Shown: positions 1-9,517 of the stretch, piece by piece | Layout of the letters: each line of letters begins with the position of its first letter | Numbering within the stretch: the first letter of the stretch is position 1 | Assembly (NCBI RefSeq): GCF_009795885.1 | Contig: NZ_WTEV01000016.1 | Coordinates: 1 to 63,852, forward strand | Source of the DNA: Gilliamella sp. Pas-s25 | Lineage (GTDB): Bacteria; Pseudomonadota; Gammaproteobacteria; Enterobacterales; Orbaceae | Direction of reading: 5' to 3' | Length of the DNA stretch: 63,852 nucleotides | Program-made: the position numbers and the translations under genes | Notes under the pieces: model-generated | Database searches by the model: none | The model's input: only the letters and a program-made list of their open reading frames with translations | Told to the model about the DNA's origin: nothing

Positions 1-65
1 TTTTTTAAAATTTTTGATCTCGCTTTCTAACTCACCGCCTGCTTGTCGCTGACTGCGTGTCAGTG

Positions 66-145
66 GATGCGCATTATAGGGACTTAAAAAAATCATGCAA
101 GGGGTTATTGTATAATTTATTCCTGTTTGCTTTTTTTTTACGCAA
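66..145 (-). promoter_or_regulatory. Ribosomal RNA operon P1 promoter (minus strand, reading off the left edge)
   Basis: On the minus strand a -35 TTGCAT (95-100) and a -10 TATAAT (73-78) are separated by 16 bp. They are followed by a GC-rich discriminator (GCGC) and CACTGACACG, closely matching the E. coli rrn P1 promoters as I remember them, including their 16-bp spacer. An AT-rich stretch upstream (about 101-145) could be an UP element. The position fits, because in E. coli gmhB is followed by rrsH. The rRNA genes themselves would lie outside the window. Confidence 0.8.
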
Positions 146-243
146 TACACACTAAAAATAGACTAAAACCATACATTTTGATTAAAATTAATCCATAAAT
201 ATTTAGCGAACTCATTATATTGTTTATAAGATTGAGCCAATAA

Positions 244-780
244 TTAAGATATTTCTTTTATTTTTTTAGGTAAATCTGCCAAACTATCAATTAGCCAATC
301 AGCCTGAGCCAATGCTTCTTCAGTTATTGTATCGCCTGTTTTTACTAACACAGTCTTTTTAACGCCTGCTTTTTTACCCGATAATAAGTCCGATACTCTA
401 TCTCCCACCATATAAGAGTTAGCAATATCAATTTTTAGTTCTTTGGCTGCGGTCTGAATCATACCTGGGTTTGGCTTACGACATTCACAAGTATTAACTA
501 ACGGATCATGGGGACAATAATATATGCCATCTAAATCAACGCCTCTATCTTGTAATGACCAATCCATCCATTCAGTTAATGTATGAAATTGTTCTTCTGT
601 AAATATATTTCTGGCAATACCTGATTGGTTGGTAGTGATAACTAATAAAAAACCCATTTTTTTGAGTTCTTGCATCGCATCAATGACACCATCAATAAAA
701 TGGAATTTATCAATTGTATGTACATAATTATAATCTATATTAATGGTACCATCTCGATCTAAAAAAATAGCCGGTTTCAT
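244..780 (-). CDS. gmhB: D-glycero-beta-D-manno-heptose 1,7-bisphosphate 7-phosphatase
   Basis: This cytoplasmic HAD-family phosphatase removes the C7 phosphate in ADP-heptose synthesis for the LPS inner core. The 178-aa product starts with the HAD motif I (DRDGTIN, residues 9-15). It carries the family's zinc loop (CPHDP followed by CECRKP, about residues 89-103) and a late GDR-x-SD motif. Its length is near that of E. coli GmhB (about 190 aa). It is divergent from metNIQ and points toward an rRNA promoter, as in enterics. There is no sign of damage. Confidence 0.95.
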   Translation of the reverse strand: MKPAIFLDRDGTINIDYNYVHTIDKFHFIDGVIDAMQELKKMGFLLVITTNQSGIARNIFTEEQFHTLTEWMDWSLQDRGVDLDGIYYCPHDPLVNTCECRKPNPGMIQTAAKELKIDIANSYMVGDRVSDLLSGKKAGVKKTVLVKTGDTITEEALAQADWLIDSLADLPKKIKEIS

Positions 781-838
781 TTTTTAATTTTTCCTTTTAA
801 TTTAGATATTACTCTAATCTTACATAGAATATTATTGA

Positions 839-867
839 TTGACTTAGATGTCTAGACGTCTTAATAT
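839..867 (+). promoter_or_regulatory. metNIQ promoter with two MetJ boxes in the spacer
   Basis: A -35 TTGACT (839-844) and a -10 TAATAT (862-867) are 17 bp apart. Two adjacent 8-mers, AGATGTCT (846-853) and AGACGTCT (854-861), match the MetJ operator unit AGACGTCT at 7/8 and 8/8. They fill the spacer, so MetJ with S-adenosylmethionine should block RNA polymerase directly. metN starts 30 bp downstream. Confidence 0.85.
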
Positions 868-896
868 TCATTTATTCATCTTTTTCTTTATACATT

Positions 897-1928
897 ATGA
901 TACAACTACAACACATTTCGAAAACATTTGAGCATAATAAAACTCCCATTTATGCTTTAAAAGACATTAATATCCATGTTCCTAAAGGGCAGGTTTATGG
1001 TGTTATTGGCAAATCAGGTGCAGGGAAAAGTACGCTAATTCGTTGTATTAATCTACTTGAAAAGCCAACTAGTGGAGAAATACTTTTTGATAATCAAGAC
1101 ATTACAAAGCTATCAAATAGAAAATTAATTGAAATACGTCGAAAAATAAGTATGATTTTTCAACACTTCAATCTGCTTTCTTCCCGCACCGTATTTGATA
1201 ATATCGCTTTTCCTCTTGAGCTGAATAAAACACCTAAAGCAACCATTAAGAAGAAAGTCAATGAGCTTATCAAACTCGTTGGATTAACAGAGAAAGCAAA
1301 TGTTTACCCAGCTAATTTATCGGGCGGTCAAAAACAACGTGTTGCTATTGCCCGAGCTTTAGCAAGTGATCCCAAAGTACTATTGTGTGATGAGGCAACT
1401 AGTGCACTTGATCCTGAAACAACTCGTTCAATTTTGGCATTATTAAAAGATATCAACCAAAAATTGGGACTAACCATTTTATTAATTACGCACGAAATGG
1501 ATGTAGTAAAACAGATTTGTGACCAAGTTGCGGTTATCAGTGATGGGAAACTAGTTGAACAATCATCAGTAGGTGAAATGTTTTCTAATGCGAAAACAGA
1601 TATTGCGAGACAATTTATTCAATCAACCTTGCATCTTAATATTCCTGATGATTATTTAATAAGGCTGTCACCTGAGCATAAAGAAGGACTCAATCCTTTA
1701 TTACGTTTAGATTTTACTGGAGTCTCTGTTGATTTGCCTTTATTATCACAAATCGCTAAAGAATTCGAGATTGAAAGTAACATTATTAGTGCGCAAATGG
1801 ATTATGCCGGTGGAGTTAAGTTTGGCCTAATGCTCGCTGAAATGAAAGGGAAACAAAAAAGCATGGCATCAGTAATTCAGTTTCTAGAAAAAAATAATAC
1901 TAAAGTAGAGGTGCTAGGCTATGTTTGA
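897..1928 (+). CDS. metN: Methionine ABC importer ATP-binding protein MetN
   Basis: MetN is the ATPase of the D/L-methionine importer MetNIQ, on the cytoplasmic face of the inner membrane. The 343-aa protein shows Walker A (GKSGAGKST, about residue 38), the signature LSGGQKQR, Walker B ([12 protein letters not shown]) and the H-loop histidine. The C-terminal 90 residues form the NIL/ACT-type regulatory domain, which in this family binds methionine and trans-inhibits transport. The gene is the first of metN-metI-metQ and overlaps metI by 8 bp. No clear Shine-Dalgarno sequence precedes its ATG. MetJ boxes upstream predict repression by methionine. Confidence 0.96.
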   Translation: MIQLQHISKTFEHNKTPIYALKDINIHVPKGQVYGVIGKSGAGKSTLIRCINLLEKPTSGEILFDNQDITKLSNRKLIEIRRKISMIFQHFNLLSSRTVFDNIAFPLELNKTPKATIKKKVNELIKLVGLTEKANVYPANLSGGQKQRVAIARALASDPKVLLCDEATSALDPETTRSILALLKDINQKLGLTILLITHEMDVVKQICDQVAVISDGKLVEQSSVGEMFSNAKTDIARQFIQSTLHLNIPDDYLIRLSPEHKEGLNPLLRLDFTGVSVDLPLLSQIAKEFEIESNIISAQMDYAGGVKFGLMLAEMKGKQKSMASVIQFLEKNNTKVEVLGYV

Positions 1929-2682
1929 TTTTATTCCCTCTTTTAAACCTTTTGAATCACTATTTCGATACTTAACTCAATACAATTTCTGGGCTGATTT
2001 TGTTGCTTTTTGTTCATCCTTTAATGGTTTTAATGAAGCAATGCTATTCAAAATGGCGCAAGCAACAGATGAAACCCTTTTTATGGTCATCTTATCAGGT
2101 TTTTGGGGAACGATAATTGGATTACCCATTGGCATATTACTCTACACAACTCGTAAAGGACAAATATTAGATTGTTATGTTGCTAATAGCGTTATCTCAT
2201 TTATTACTAATGTATTTCGTTCAATCCCTTTTATCATATTAATTGTATGGATTATTCCTTTCACCACTATTTTAATGGGCACCTTTATTGGTAAACAAGC
2301 TGCAGTCGTTCCATTAAGTATTGGCGTATCACCATTAATTGCACGTATGATTGAAAATGCATTATTAGATGTGCCCAAAGGATTAATTGAAGCGGCTCGC
2401 TCAATGGGGGCAACACCACTCCAAATTATATATAAGGTTTTATTACCTGAGTCATTACCTGTAATTGTCAATAGTATGACAATTACCTTAATTACCTTGA
2501 CAGGATACATTGCAATGGCCGGAGCCGTTGGTGCTGGAGGTCTTGGTCAACTTGCGATTCAATATGGCTACAATGGCTACAAGCCTGCTATAATGAACAC
2601 AGTTTTAGTTATATTAATTATTATTGTCTTTATTATTCAATTTATTGGCAATAGGATTGTTAAACGCGTTACACATCATTAA
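1921..2682 (+). CDS. metI: Methionine ABC importer permease MetI
   Basis: MetI is the inner-membrane permease of the methionine importer. The BPD-transporter core is clear: five predicted membrane segments, the ATPase-coupling EAA loop ([13 protein letters not shown], about residues 157-169) and a conserved C-terminal hydrophobic stretch. At 253 aa it is about 36 residues longer than E. coli MetI (217 aa). The extra part is an N-terminal, partly amphipathic extension before the first core helix. The chosen ATG overlaps the end of metN (translational coupling); an internal ATG at residue 41 would give a classical-length protein. Confidence 0.93.
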   Translation: MFDFIPSFKPFESLFRYLTQYNFWADFVAFCSSFNGFNEAMLFKMAQATDETLFMVILSGFWGTIIGLPIGILLYTTRKGQILDCYVANSVISFITNVFRSIPFIILIVWIIPFTTILMGTFIGKQAAVVPLSIGVSPLIARMIENALLDVPKGLIEAARSMGATPLQIIYKVLLPESLPVIVNSMTITLITLTGYIAMAGAVGAGGLGQLAIQYGYNGYKPAIMNTVLVILIIIVFIIQFIGNRIVKRVTHH

Positions 2683-2696
2683 TTTTGGAGAAATAT

Positions 2697-3599
2697 ATGT
2701 CTATTAAAAAGCTAGCACTGATTACCACATTAGTAAGTGCATTTTTTTTAACTGGCTGTGATAATAATAAACAACCGGCCACAGCAGATAATAAACCAGC
2801 GGAGCCAGCTAAAGTGAGCACGCTTAAAGTGGGAGTGATTTCAGGTCCTGAACAAGAAGTTGCTGAAGTAGTTAAACAACAAGCGAAAGATCTTTATAAT
2901 CTAGATGTTGAACTTGTTATTTTTAACGATTACGTAACCCCAAACCAAGCATTAAATGATGGCTTAATTGAGGTAAATGCTTTCCAGCATAAGCCTTATT
3001 TAGATGAACAAATGAAAGAACGTGGTTATCAATTAGCTGTAGTAGGTAATTCATTTGTTTATCCTATTGCAAGCTATTCTCATAAATTAAAACCCATTGA
3101 TGAATCTGTGGAAACTGGTGAAGGTGTAAAAGTCACATCACCACGTGGTGAAACCTTCTTCATTCCGGCTAATTCAACTATTGCTATTCCTAATGACCCA
3201 ACAAACTTAGGTCGATCTTTACTTTTATTACAACATGAAGGAATGATTACAGTTGATAAATCTAAAGGTTTACTGCCAACTGTACTTGATATTACAAGTA
3301 ATCCTTATAACTATAAGATTTTAGAACTTGAAGCGCCAATGTTACCTCGCTCATTAGATGATGCACAAGTTGATCTAGCAATCATTAATAACGCCTTTGC
3401 AGGACAAGCAAACTTAACGCCAAGCAAAGATGGGATTTTTGTTGAAGATAAGGAATCGCCATATGTCAACATTATCGTTTCGCGTGAAGCGGATAAAGAT
3501 AACGAAAACGTGAAAAACTTTGTTAAAGCATACCAAACAGAAGCTGTTGCACAAAAAGCAGACCAAATCTTTAATGGTGGTGCAATTCGTGGTTGGTAA
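2697..3599 (+). CDS. metQ: Methionine-binding lipoprotein MetQ
   Basis: MetQ is the substrate-binding lipoprotein of the MetNIQ importer, anchored on the periplasmic side of the inner membrane. I chose the ATG at 2697 because GGAG lies 6 bp upstream and the protein then begins with a compact lipoprotein signal (MSIKK, hydrophobic run, lipobox LTGC near residue 24). A TTG at 2685 would add four residues. The mature part matches the NLPA/MetQ family, with conserved segments such as VNAFQHKPYL and IPNDPTNLGR. It is the third gene of the operon, 14 bp after metI. Confidence 0.95.
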   Translation: MSIKKLALITTLVSAFFLTGCDNNKQPATADNKPAEPAKVSTLKVGVISGPEQEVAEVVKQQAKDLYNLDVELVIFNDYVTPNQALNDGLIEVNAFQHKPYLDEQMKERGYQLAVVGNSFVYPIASYSHKLKPIDESVETGEGVKVTSPRGETFFIPANSTIAIPNDPTNLGRSLLLLQHEGMITVDKSKGLLPTVLDITSNPYNYKILELEAPMLPRSLDDAQVDLAIINNAFAGQANLTPSKDGIFVEDKESPYVNIIVSREADKDNENVKNFVKAYQTEAVAQKADQIFNGGAIRGW

Positions 3600-3630
3600 T
3601 AATCTACCAATAACGATTGATTAATCTCAA

Positions 3631-3656
3631 TTCCGCCGATGTTTATATCGGCGGAA
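3631..3656 (+). terminator. Hairpin after metQ (weak terminator)
   Basis: A perfect 10-bp inverted repeat (TTCCGCCGAT, 6-nt loop, ATCGGCGGAA) lies 31 bp after the metQ stop. It lacks a following T tract, so it may stabilise the mRNA 3' end rather than terminate efficiently. Confidence 0.45.
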
Positions 3657-3733
3657 AATGAATATAGAGATAATAAATTAAGTAACTAAAAAATTCGCTA
3701 CCCGCTACCCATTAATAAAATCATCAACGAATA

Positions 3734-4444
3734 ATGACATATCAAATTGAACCAATCGGCATTATCCGTTCACCTTATAGTGAAAAATTTGCCGTTCCAA
3801 GACAACCCAATTTAGTTAGTGCTGGGCAAGGTGAACTATATTTATTAACCCCTTATAATGATCCTATTAGTGTTAAAGGATTAGAACAGTTTTCACATTT
3901 ATGGCTATTATTTCTATTTCACCACATCGCTCCTGAAAAATGGGGATTAACAGTTCGGCCGCCTCGTTTAGGTGGTAATAAAACGATGGGTGTATTTGCT
4001 AGCCGATCACCATTTAGACCGAATCACATTGGATTGTCAGCCGTTGAATTAAAAGATATTGTCGTTGAAAATAAACAGGTTATTTTAAAATTAGGCAGCC
4101 TTGATTTAGTTGATGGTACCCCCATTATTGATATCAAACCTTATCTTCCTTATTGTGATAGCCATTCAGAAGCACATGCAGGATACGCACAATCCATTCC
4201 AGAAAAAAAACTAGCCGTAGCATTTTCACAAAAGGCACAATTAGTTTTAGAGCTACAAAAACAAAATTATCCTCAACTCACTGAATTAATTACACAAGTC
4301 ATTTCTCAAGATCCAAGGCCGGCCTATAAACAAAAGAACCCTAATGAACAAACATATGGACTTACACTCTACCATTTTAATATTAGATGGAGAATCATCA
4401 CTCAATATGCACTTGTTGAAGATATCTATGTAGGTAGTAAGTAA
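3734..4444 (+). CDS. trmO: tRNA (adenine(37)-N6)-methyltransferase TrmO
   Basis: TrmO (YaeB/TsaA family) uses S-adenosylmethionine to make m6t6A at position 37 of tRNA-Thr(GGU). The 236-aa product matches the 235-aa E. coli protein in length. It has the N-terminal beta-barrel UPF0066 domain (EPIGIIRSPY at the start; SRSPFRPNHIGLS about residue 95; LVDGTPIIDIKPYLPY about residues 127-142) and the short C-terminal domain ending in a Y-x2-K/Q-x-N-P-type segment. It follows metNIQ as in enterics. Confidence 0.94.
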   Translation: MTYQIEPIGIIRSPYSEKFAVPRQPNLVSAGQGELYLLTPYNDPISVKGLEQFSHLWLLFLFHHIAPEKWGLTVRPPRLGGNKTMGVFASRSPFRPNHIGLSAVELKDIVVENKQVILKLGSLDLVDGTPIIDIKPYLPYCDSHSEAHAGYAQSIPEKKLAVAFSQKAQLVLELQKQNYPQLTELITQVISQDPRPAYKQKNPNEQTYGLTLYHFNIRWRIITQYALVEDIYVGSK

Positions 4445-4620
4445 AAAATCTTCATTAGTCTAAAAATTTTAAACTGAACAAATTTCTTAACTATTTTCAA
4501 TGGCAAATAGGTTTACCAATATTTTTAACAAGATTGTTATACAAAACCGTCAAAAATAGCTTGGCATCTTTTTGGTCTTCTGTTAAATTGAATATAAGTT
4601 TAATTCCCTATATTCCACTT

Positions 4621-4658
4621 TACCATTAAGGTTATTAATAACCTTAATGGTATTTTTC
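4621..4658 (+). terminator. Intrinsic terminator of trmO
   Basis: A perfect 16-bp palindrome (4621-4652; each arm TACCATTAAGGTTATT or its complement) is followed by TTTTTC on the plus strand. It sits between the convergent genes trmO and hslO. The opposite side lacks a T run, so it mainly serves trmO. Confidence 0.75.
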
Positions 4659-4667
4659 TAAGAAAAA

Positions 4668-5531
4668 TTAATGATAATGTATGTTACTTTTGCTTCTCAT
4701 TTCAGCAATATCGATTGTATCAAATAGATAATGTTTACCACAATAATCGCAATGAATATCAATCTTACCATTATCCTCCCTTAGGATTTCATCAATTTCA
4801 TTATCAGGTAAAGTCATTAAACTATCTTCACAACGTTGACGTGAACACCCACACTTAAATGTAATATCATGTGTTTCAAAAAGACGCACTTCCTCTTGGT
4901 TATATAACCGATATAAAATCTCATCAGTAGAAAGTTGAAATAACTCATCGCTCGTAATTGTCTCGGTTAATGCGCTAAGATGCTCAAATGACTCGGCAGT
5001 ATTCTCATTGGCAGGCAAAACTTGCAATAAAATACCAGCAGCCATTGGCTTATTATTATGTACTCCCGTTTTAACAAATAAGCGTGTAGGAAGTTGCTCT
5101 GATTGCATAAAATAGTTTTCGATACAACCAATAAGCGTCTCTTTTTCTAGTCCAACGATACCTTGATAACGTTCACCATGCTTTGGTGTAATAGTAATAA
5201 CAATATAACCATTGCCAACCATATCTTTAAGCGCAGCATCATCAGCAATATCACCATTAACCCGAGCAACACCACGTAGCTGCTGTTGATCATTGCCATT
5301 AACAACCGCTAAAGATAACGCGCCATCACCTTGCAATTGAACAGCAATATCCCCTTCAAATTTTAGTGTTGCCGTTAATAGACTAGTTACAACCAATAAT
5401 TCACCAAGTAATTTTTGTACCGCTATTGGGTATGCATGATTATCTAAAATCGCTTGATATGTTTGTTCAAGACGAGTAATTTCACCCCGAATAGGATGAT
5501 TATCAAATAAAAACCGATTTAGCGTATCCAT
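4668..5531 (-). CDS. hslO: Hsp33 redox-regulated molecular chaperone
   Basis: Hsp33 is a cytoplasmic holdase activated by oxidation and unfolding. The N-terminal core (for example [18 protein letters not shown] and [12 protein letters not shown]) is followed by the C-terminal zinc redox switch: CGCSRQRC, then CDYCGKHY. All four zinc cysteines are present. I chose the ATG at 5531 (protein MDTLNRFLF...), which begins one base after the hslR stop and gives about 287 aa, close to E. coli HslO (292 aa). An upstream start at 5561 would add ten residues overlapping hslR. It is the second gene of the hslR-hslO pair. Confidence 0.94.
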   Translation of the reverse strand: MDTLNRFLFDNHPIRGEITRLEQTYQAILDNHAYPIAVQKLLGELLVVTSLLTATLKFEGDIAVQLQGDGALSLAVVNGNDQQQLRGVARVNGDIADDAALKDMVGNGYIVITITPKHGERYQGIVGLEKETLIGCIENYFMQSEQLPTRLFVKTGVHNNKPMAAGILLQVLPANENTAESFEHLSALTETITSDELFQLSTDEILYRLYNQEEVRLFETHDITFKCGCSRQRCEDSLMTLPDNEIDEILREDNGKIDIHCDYCGKHYLFDTIDIAEMRSKSNIHYH

Positions 5532-5532
5532 C

Positions 5533-5931
5533 TTAATTGTTGTCACCTTGTTGCCTATCATATTTAAATTTAATCAAATTACGCCGCTCCTTTTTATCCG
5601 GTCTTCTATCAGGATGCGGCATTGTCAATGCGTTAAGCTTACGTGCTTGTGCTATTGCTTCTCGTTTAGCAATACTATCGGGTGTTTCTTGATAAAGTTG
5701 TTGAGCTTCAATGGCTGTTCTTCGTTGTTCATTAATAGCTAAAATTTGAATTGTTTTTTGATCCGAACCTTGGCGAAGTGTTAAAATTGCACCGACTTCA
5801 ACAATTTTACTTGGTTTAGTACGTTGACCATTGTAATGCACTTTACCACCCTCAACCATTTCGCGAGCTAATGATCGAGTCTTATAAAATCTTGCAGCCC
5901 AAAGCCATTTATCTAATCTAACAAGAACCAT
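5533..5931 (-). CDS. hslR: Ribosome-associated heat shock protein Hsp15
   Basis: Hsp15 is an S4-domain RNA-binding protein that binds free 50S subunits carrying a stalled nascent chain. The 132-aa protein (E. coli 133 aa) begins with the S4 fold ([20 protein letters not shown]). It ends in a basic tail ([16 protein letters not shown]), typical of the family. It is translated just ahead of hslO. Confidence 0.94.
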   Translation of the reverse strand: MVLVRLDKWLWAARFYKTRSLAREMVEGGKVHYNGQRTKPSKIVEVGAILTLRQGSDQKTIQILAINEQRRTAIEAQQLYQETPDSIAKREAIAQARKLNALTMPHPDRRPDKKERRNLIKFKYDRQQGDNN

Positions 5932-6032
5932 TACACCCTCATATTACACTTAATTATTGAGTTAATTTATACTCAAATGCACATAATACCTTAAACATCT
6001 TAACAAGTTATATAAGGATGCTTTTGTAAAAA

Positions 6033-7643
6033 TCAATGATCATGATTGATGATATAATCATTCTCGTTTGTAGATAATGTCCCCGAAAAACTAAATGGTA
6101 GTAACTTACCGTGTAATTTAGTGGAATAATTTAAAGCTTTTGGTGGTTGTTTTACCAGTTTCCAGTTTTCTAGCAATGCACTTGTGATACCATAAGCATT
6201 AAACTGTAAAGATAATGGTTCATTTTGCGATAGATCGATATTTGCTTTTGATTCAATCATTCCACCACTCACTAAAGAGCTAAAAGTCAGCAAAGCATGG
6301 TTTTGAGCATCAAATTTAACAACCAGATCGGGATAACGAATATTAATTCGATTAAACGATCCTTTTTCAGATTTTAAAAAGGCCGTTCCTGAAAAAATGC
6401 CTAATTGTTGATCTTTCGCTAAGGTCACATTTGTACCTGAAACTTGAAAGTTATATAGATTAAAAGGGAAATCACTGTGCTTTCCAATTATTAAACTTTG
6501 CAAAATAGCCAACTTACCAACTTGGATATTCCTAAAAATATTAGGTAACGCAGCTAATTCTATTTTTTCAGGCATTTCATAAATAATATCCGCTAAGGTT
6601 AATTGTTCTAAATGCAAAGTATTATCTTTCCATTTTCCAACAAAATTGATACTACCTTTATTCCATTTTGCTAGTGCTTTTTGAATTGCCACTTCTTGGT
6701 CATTGGATGATAATTGCACTAATACTGACGAAAATAATTCATCATGCCAAACAATATGATCAGCAGTAAAAATAAAAGCACTTTGATCAAAGTTCCACTG
6801 TTTATCATAACAAAGATTAGTCGCTACAATATTGCCTTTTTCAATTAAAAAGCTAGGTAACTGTATGCTGCTTTCAAATATTAGTAATTGTTTGATCATC
6901 AACTTTGGCAGCACATGAGAATATTTATTAAGTACATCATCTTTCGCTGATTGCCAGTTTATATTGTACAACTTTAATTGATCAATATTTAAACTATTGT
7001 CCGTAAGGATTTTTAATTTACTGACAAAAAAACCATCATTAACATTTCCACCTAAATTAGTTATGGTTGTTACACCATCTCGATGGAATCCTTGAATGAG
7101 CAGTGATTTTATTGGGATTTGCTTTACTAAAACCTCTTGCGACGTAAAATCAAATTGGTATTTATCCGCGCCTGATGAAGCAAAGGGTTTAATGCCTCCA
7201 TTGATTTGGGTGAACGAAAGAGTTTCCTTTCCATTATTAACCAGAATATTCGCATTTGAATTGACAAATTTTAACGTATTGGTTGAAAAGTCATAATGAC
7301 TAAATTGCGTATCATTAATATTAATATTGCCATTAATGACGATAACATAGTTAAAATGAGATAATTGCCAAAGATTACCTTTATCTAATCCTACAACTAA
7401 TTTAGGAATATTAACAAGCTCTTGTCTATTGGAGCTGACAACAACATCATCAAAAACTAATTCATAGGAATTTGAAAATGAGTGATGAACTCTGCCGATT
7501 GAAATTTTATAAGAACTTAATTTGGATAATTGCTGACTGACTATCTTGGCACCTAAAGAGGTTTGCACAACAAAATAAGACAATAATACCAAAAACCAGA
7601 CAATAGATAGGGAGATGATTATGTAAAACCGTAATCGTCGCAT
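6033..7643 (-). CDS. AsmA-family inner-membrane protein, YicH-like
   Basis: The 536-aa protein has one N-terminal membrane anchor (about residues 6-27) and a long beta-rich periplasmic part. Several stretches match what I recall of E. coli YicH: LGAKIVSQQLS after the anchor, TNLGG-N-x-DG near residue 195, and SDFPFNLYNFQVSGTNVTL then FNRINIRYPDL near residues 395-435. YicH belongs to the AsmA-like group of bridge proteins implicated in phospholipid or envelope homeostasis, but its own role is not established. It stands alone, 101 bp downstream of hslR on the same strand. The family is fairly sure, the function is not. Confidence 0.75.
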   Translation of the reverse strand: MRRLRFYIIISLSIVWFLVLLSYFVVQTSLGAKIVSQQLSKLSSYKISIGRVHHSFSNSYELVFDDVVVSSNRQELVNIPKLVVGLDKGNLWQLSHFNYVIVINGNININDTQFSHYDFSTNTLKFVNSNANILVNNGKETLSFTQINGGIKPFASSGADKYQFDFTSQEVLVKQIPIKSLLIQGFHRDGVTTITNLGGNVNDGFFVSKLKILTDNSLNIDQLKLYNINWQSAKDDVLNKYSHVLPKLMIKQLLIFESSIQLPSFLIEKGNIVATNLCYDKQWNFDQSAFIFTADHIVWHDELFSSVLVQLSSNDQEVAIQKALAKWNKGSINFVGKWKDNTLHLEQLTLADIIYEMPEKIELAALPNIFRNIQVGKLAILQSLIIGKHSDFPFNLYNFQVSGTNVTLAKDQQLGIFSGTAFLKSEKGSFNRINIRYPDLVVKFDAQNHALLTFSSLVSGGMIESKANIDLSQNEPLSLQFNAYGITSALLENWKLVKQPPKALNYSTKLHGKLLPFSFSGTLSTNENDYIINHDH

Positions 7644-7810
7644 AAATAAATTTAATTGTTATAATGAACTACTAATAATTACCTTACGATAACCGATTTT
7701 AATAAAAATAGCATCCCATCTTCGGTTAAATGATTTGTTATTAAGCAAACTTGACAGTTAAGATATAAACATTCACCATAATGTTATTTTAAATAACTAA
7801 CAGAACAATT

Positions 7811-7854
7811 CACTTTTCCTTTCTTTTAATCAAGATAAGGAAGAGTGGTTTTTT
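7811..7854 (+). terminator. Leader terminator upstream of greA (GraL-like attenuator)
   Basis: An 11-bp stem (7811-7821 with 7837-7847, one G-U pair) encloses a 15-nt loop and is followed by GTTTTTTA. It lies wholly within the untranslated leader, ending 33 bp before the greA start. In E. coli the greA leader also ends at a terminator and yields the GraL small RNAs. A TTGACA at 7751-7756 with CATAAT at 7777-7782 (20-bp spacer, not ideal) is a possible promoter. Confidence 0.7.
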
Positions 7855-7886
7855 ATCTAATATAAGTAAAAACGGGAGATACCTAG

Positions 7887-8363
7887 ATGAAACAAATCCC
7901 AATGACAGTTAAGGGAGCTGAATTATTACGAGCTGAGCTTGAAGATCTAAAAAATGTCAAAAGACCACAAATCACTGCAGCAATAGCCGAAGCAAGAGCG
8001 CACGGCGATTTAAAAGAAAATGCTGAATACCATGCAGCAAGAGAGCAGCAAGGTTTTTGTGAAGGTCGTATTCAAGAAATTGAGGGCAAATTATCACAAG
8101 CACAAATTATAGATATCACCAAAGTAAAAAATACTGGACGTATTATTTTTGGTGCAACAGTCACCGTCATAAATATTGAAACGGACGAAGAAACAACCTA
8201 TCGCATTGTTGGTGATGATGAAGCTGACTACAGAAAAAATCTTATTTCTGTCAACTCACCTATTGCTAGGGGGTTAATTGGCAAAGAAGACGGTGATACC
8301 GTACAAATTAAAACGCCGGGCGGTGATGTAGAATTTGATATTGTTAAGGTTGAATATATCTAA
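7887..8363 (+). CDS. greA: Transcription elongation factor GreA
   Basis: GreA enters the secondary channel of RNA polymerase and stimulates cleavage of backtracked RNA. The 158-aa protein equals the E. coli length. The N-terminal coiled coil carries the acidic tip ([16 protein letters not shown], about residues 39-54). The C-terminal FKBP-like domain follows ([14 protein letters not shown], then [16 protein letters not shown]). A good ribosome-binding site (GGGAGAT) precedes the ATG. The gene is convergent with yhbY and is preceded by a leader terminator. Confidence 0.97.
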   Translation: MKQIPMTVKGAELLRAELEDLKNVKRPQITAAIAEARAHGDLKENAEYHAAREQQGFCEGRIQEIEGKLSQAQIIDITKVKNTGRIIFGATVTVINIETDEETTYRIVGDDEADYRKNLISVNSPIARGLIGKEDGDTVQIKTPGGDVEFDIVKVEYI

Positions 8364-8399
8364 TATTGAATATATATCATCAACAAAAGCAGATAAACA

Positions 8400-8425
8400 A
8401 ACAGGGCAACTAGCCCTGTTGTTTT
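8400..8425. terminator. Bidirectional terminator between greA and yhbY
   Basis: An 8-bp GC-rich stem (AACAGGGC / GCCCTGTT, 5-nt loop) is followed by GTTTTA on the plus strand and by TTGTTT on the minus strand, so it can end both convergent transcripts. Confidence 0.7.
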
Positions 8426-8717
8426 ATTTAGGTAAAGCGATTTTCTTATCCTCACTTGGTCTAAAAATCGTGAAAATTGATCCCACTTGCTGCACAGGTA
8501 ATGCTTTAGTTTCACGAATAATGGCATCACAAATGAGTTTTTTAGTTTCGCGATCCTCAGCAGATACTTTAATCTTAATTAGCTCATGGAAATTTAAGGC
8601 ATTTTCAATTTCGGCAAGCACGCCTTCGGTAAATCCATTAGCACCAATCATCACAATAGGTTTTAAATGATGAGCTTCACTTTTTAAATACTGTTTTTGT
8701 TTATTCGATAAATTCAT
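8424..8717 (-). CDS. yhbY: Ribosome-assembly RNA-binding protein YhbY
   Basis: This is a CRM-domain protein that binds pre-50S particles. The 97-aa sequence (same size as E. coli YhbY) has the typical start NLSNKQKQYLKSEAHHLKP and the GxxG-type loop in VMIGANGFTEGVL, followed by an ALNFHELIKIKV segment. It is divergent from rlmE and shares a terminator with greA. This is the usual enteric arrangement. Confidence 0.95.
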   Translation of the reverse strand: MNLSNKQKQYLKSEAHHLKPIVMIGANGFTEGVLAEIENALNFHELIKIKVSAEDRETKKLICDAIIRETKALPVQQVGSIFTIFRPSEDKKIALPK

Positions 8718-8737
8718 TAAATTTTTATCACATTAAG

Positions 8738-8766
8738 TTGCAATTTTGTTATTCTACCCTTATATA
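8738..8766 (+). promoter_or_regulatory. Predicted sigma-70 promoter of rlmE-ftsH
   Basis: TTGCAA (8738-8743), a 17-bp spacer and TATATA (8761-8766) lie 48 bp upstream of the rlmE start. I see no obvious heat-shock (sigma-32) consensus, although the E. coli operon has one. Confidence 0.5.
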
Positions 8767-8814
8767 TATTTGTAATCAATGAAGTGACCTCTTTACATTA
8801 AGGATTTATTCGCT

Positions 8815-9441
8815 GTGAGTAATAAAAAACGCTCAGCAAGCTCAACACGTTGGCTCAATGAACATTTTAATGATCGCTTTGTACAACAAGCACAAAAAAA
8901 AGGCTTACGCTCTAGAGCATGGTTCAAACTAGAAGAAATTCAAAAAAGTGACAAATTATTCAAACCAGGCATTACCGTTGTTGATTTAGGTGCAGCCCCT
9001 GGTGGTTGGTCACAATATGTTGCATCGCTTATTGGCAATAAAGGGCGCATTATTGCCTGTGATCTATTGCCAATGGACCCCATTGTTGGGGTTGACTTTC
9101 TTCAAGGCGATTTTCGCGATGAAGCAGTTTTAAAAGCTTTACTCGAACGGGTTGGTGAAGAAAAAGTCCAAGTGGTTATGTCAGATATGGCGCCAAATAT
9201 GAGTGGACAACCGGCTGTTGACATACCTAGAGCAATGTATTTAGTTGAACTGGCGTTAGATATGTGTAAAGACGTGCTTGCGCCTAATGGCAATTTTATT
9301 GTAAAAGTGTTTCAAGGTGAAGGATTTGAAGAATATCTAAAACAGGTGCGCTCAATGTTTAAAACCGTCAAAATTCGCAAGCCTGAGGCTTCACGCGCAA
9401 GGTCTCGAGAAGTTTATATTGTTGCAATGGGTATGAAGTAG
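8815..9441 (+). CDS. rlmE: 23S rRNA (uridine(2552)-2'-O)-methyltransferase RlmE
   Basis: RlmE (RrmJ/FtsJ) methylates U2552 in the A-loop of 23S rRNA late in 50S assembly. The 208-aa protein begins with a GTG codon and keeps the family start [12 protein letters not shown]. The SAM-binding motif [12 protein letters not shown] lies near residues 59-70. The K-D-K-E catalytic set is visible in [22 protein letters not shown] and [12 protein letters not shown]. It forms an operon with ftsH, 76 bp downstream. Confidence 0.96.
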   Translation: MSNKKRSASSTRWLNEHFNDRFVQQAQKKGLRSRAWFKLEEIQKSDKLFKPGITVVDLGAAPGGWSQYVASLIGNKGRIIACDLLPMDPIVGVDFLQGDFRDEAVLKALLERVGEEKVQVVMSDMAPNMSGQPAVDIPRAMYLVELALDMCKDVLAPNGNFIVKVFQGEGFEEYLKQVRSMFKTVKIRKPEASRARSREVYIVAMGMK

Positions 9442-9517
9442 CCAGTTGTATAATTTTGTAGTACCATACTTTATTAAATTTGGTCGTAACTGTTAATTTT
9501 TATGAGAGGTTTTTCTT

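Noticed and set aside
780-897. A SAM-type riboswitch upstream of metN
   Set aside because: The gap is only about 116 bp and shared with gmhB. It contains a MetJ-box promoter but no terminator/antiterminator structure that I can see.
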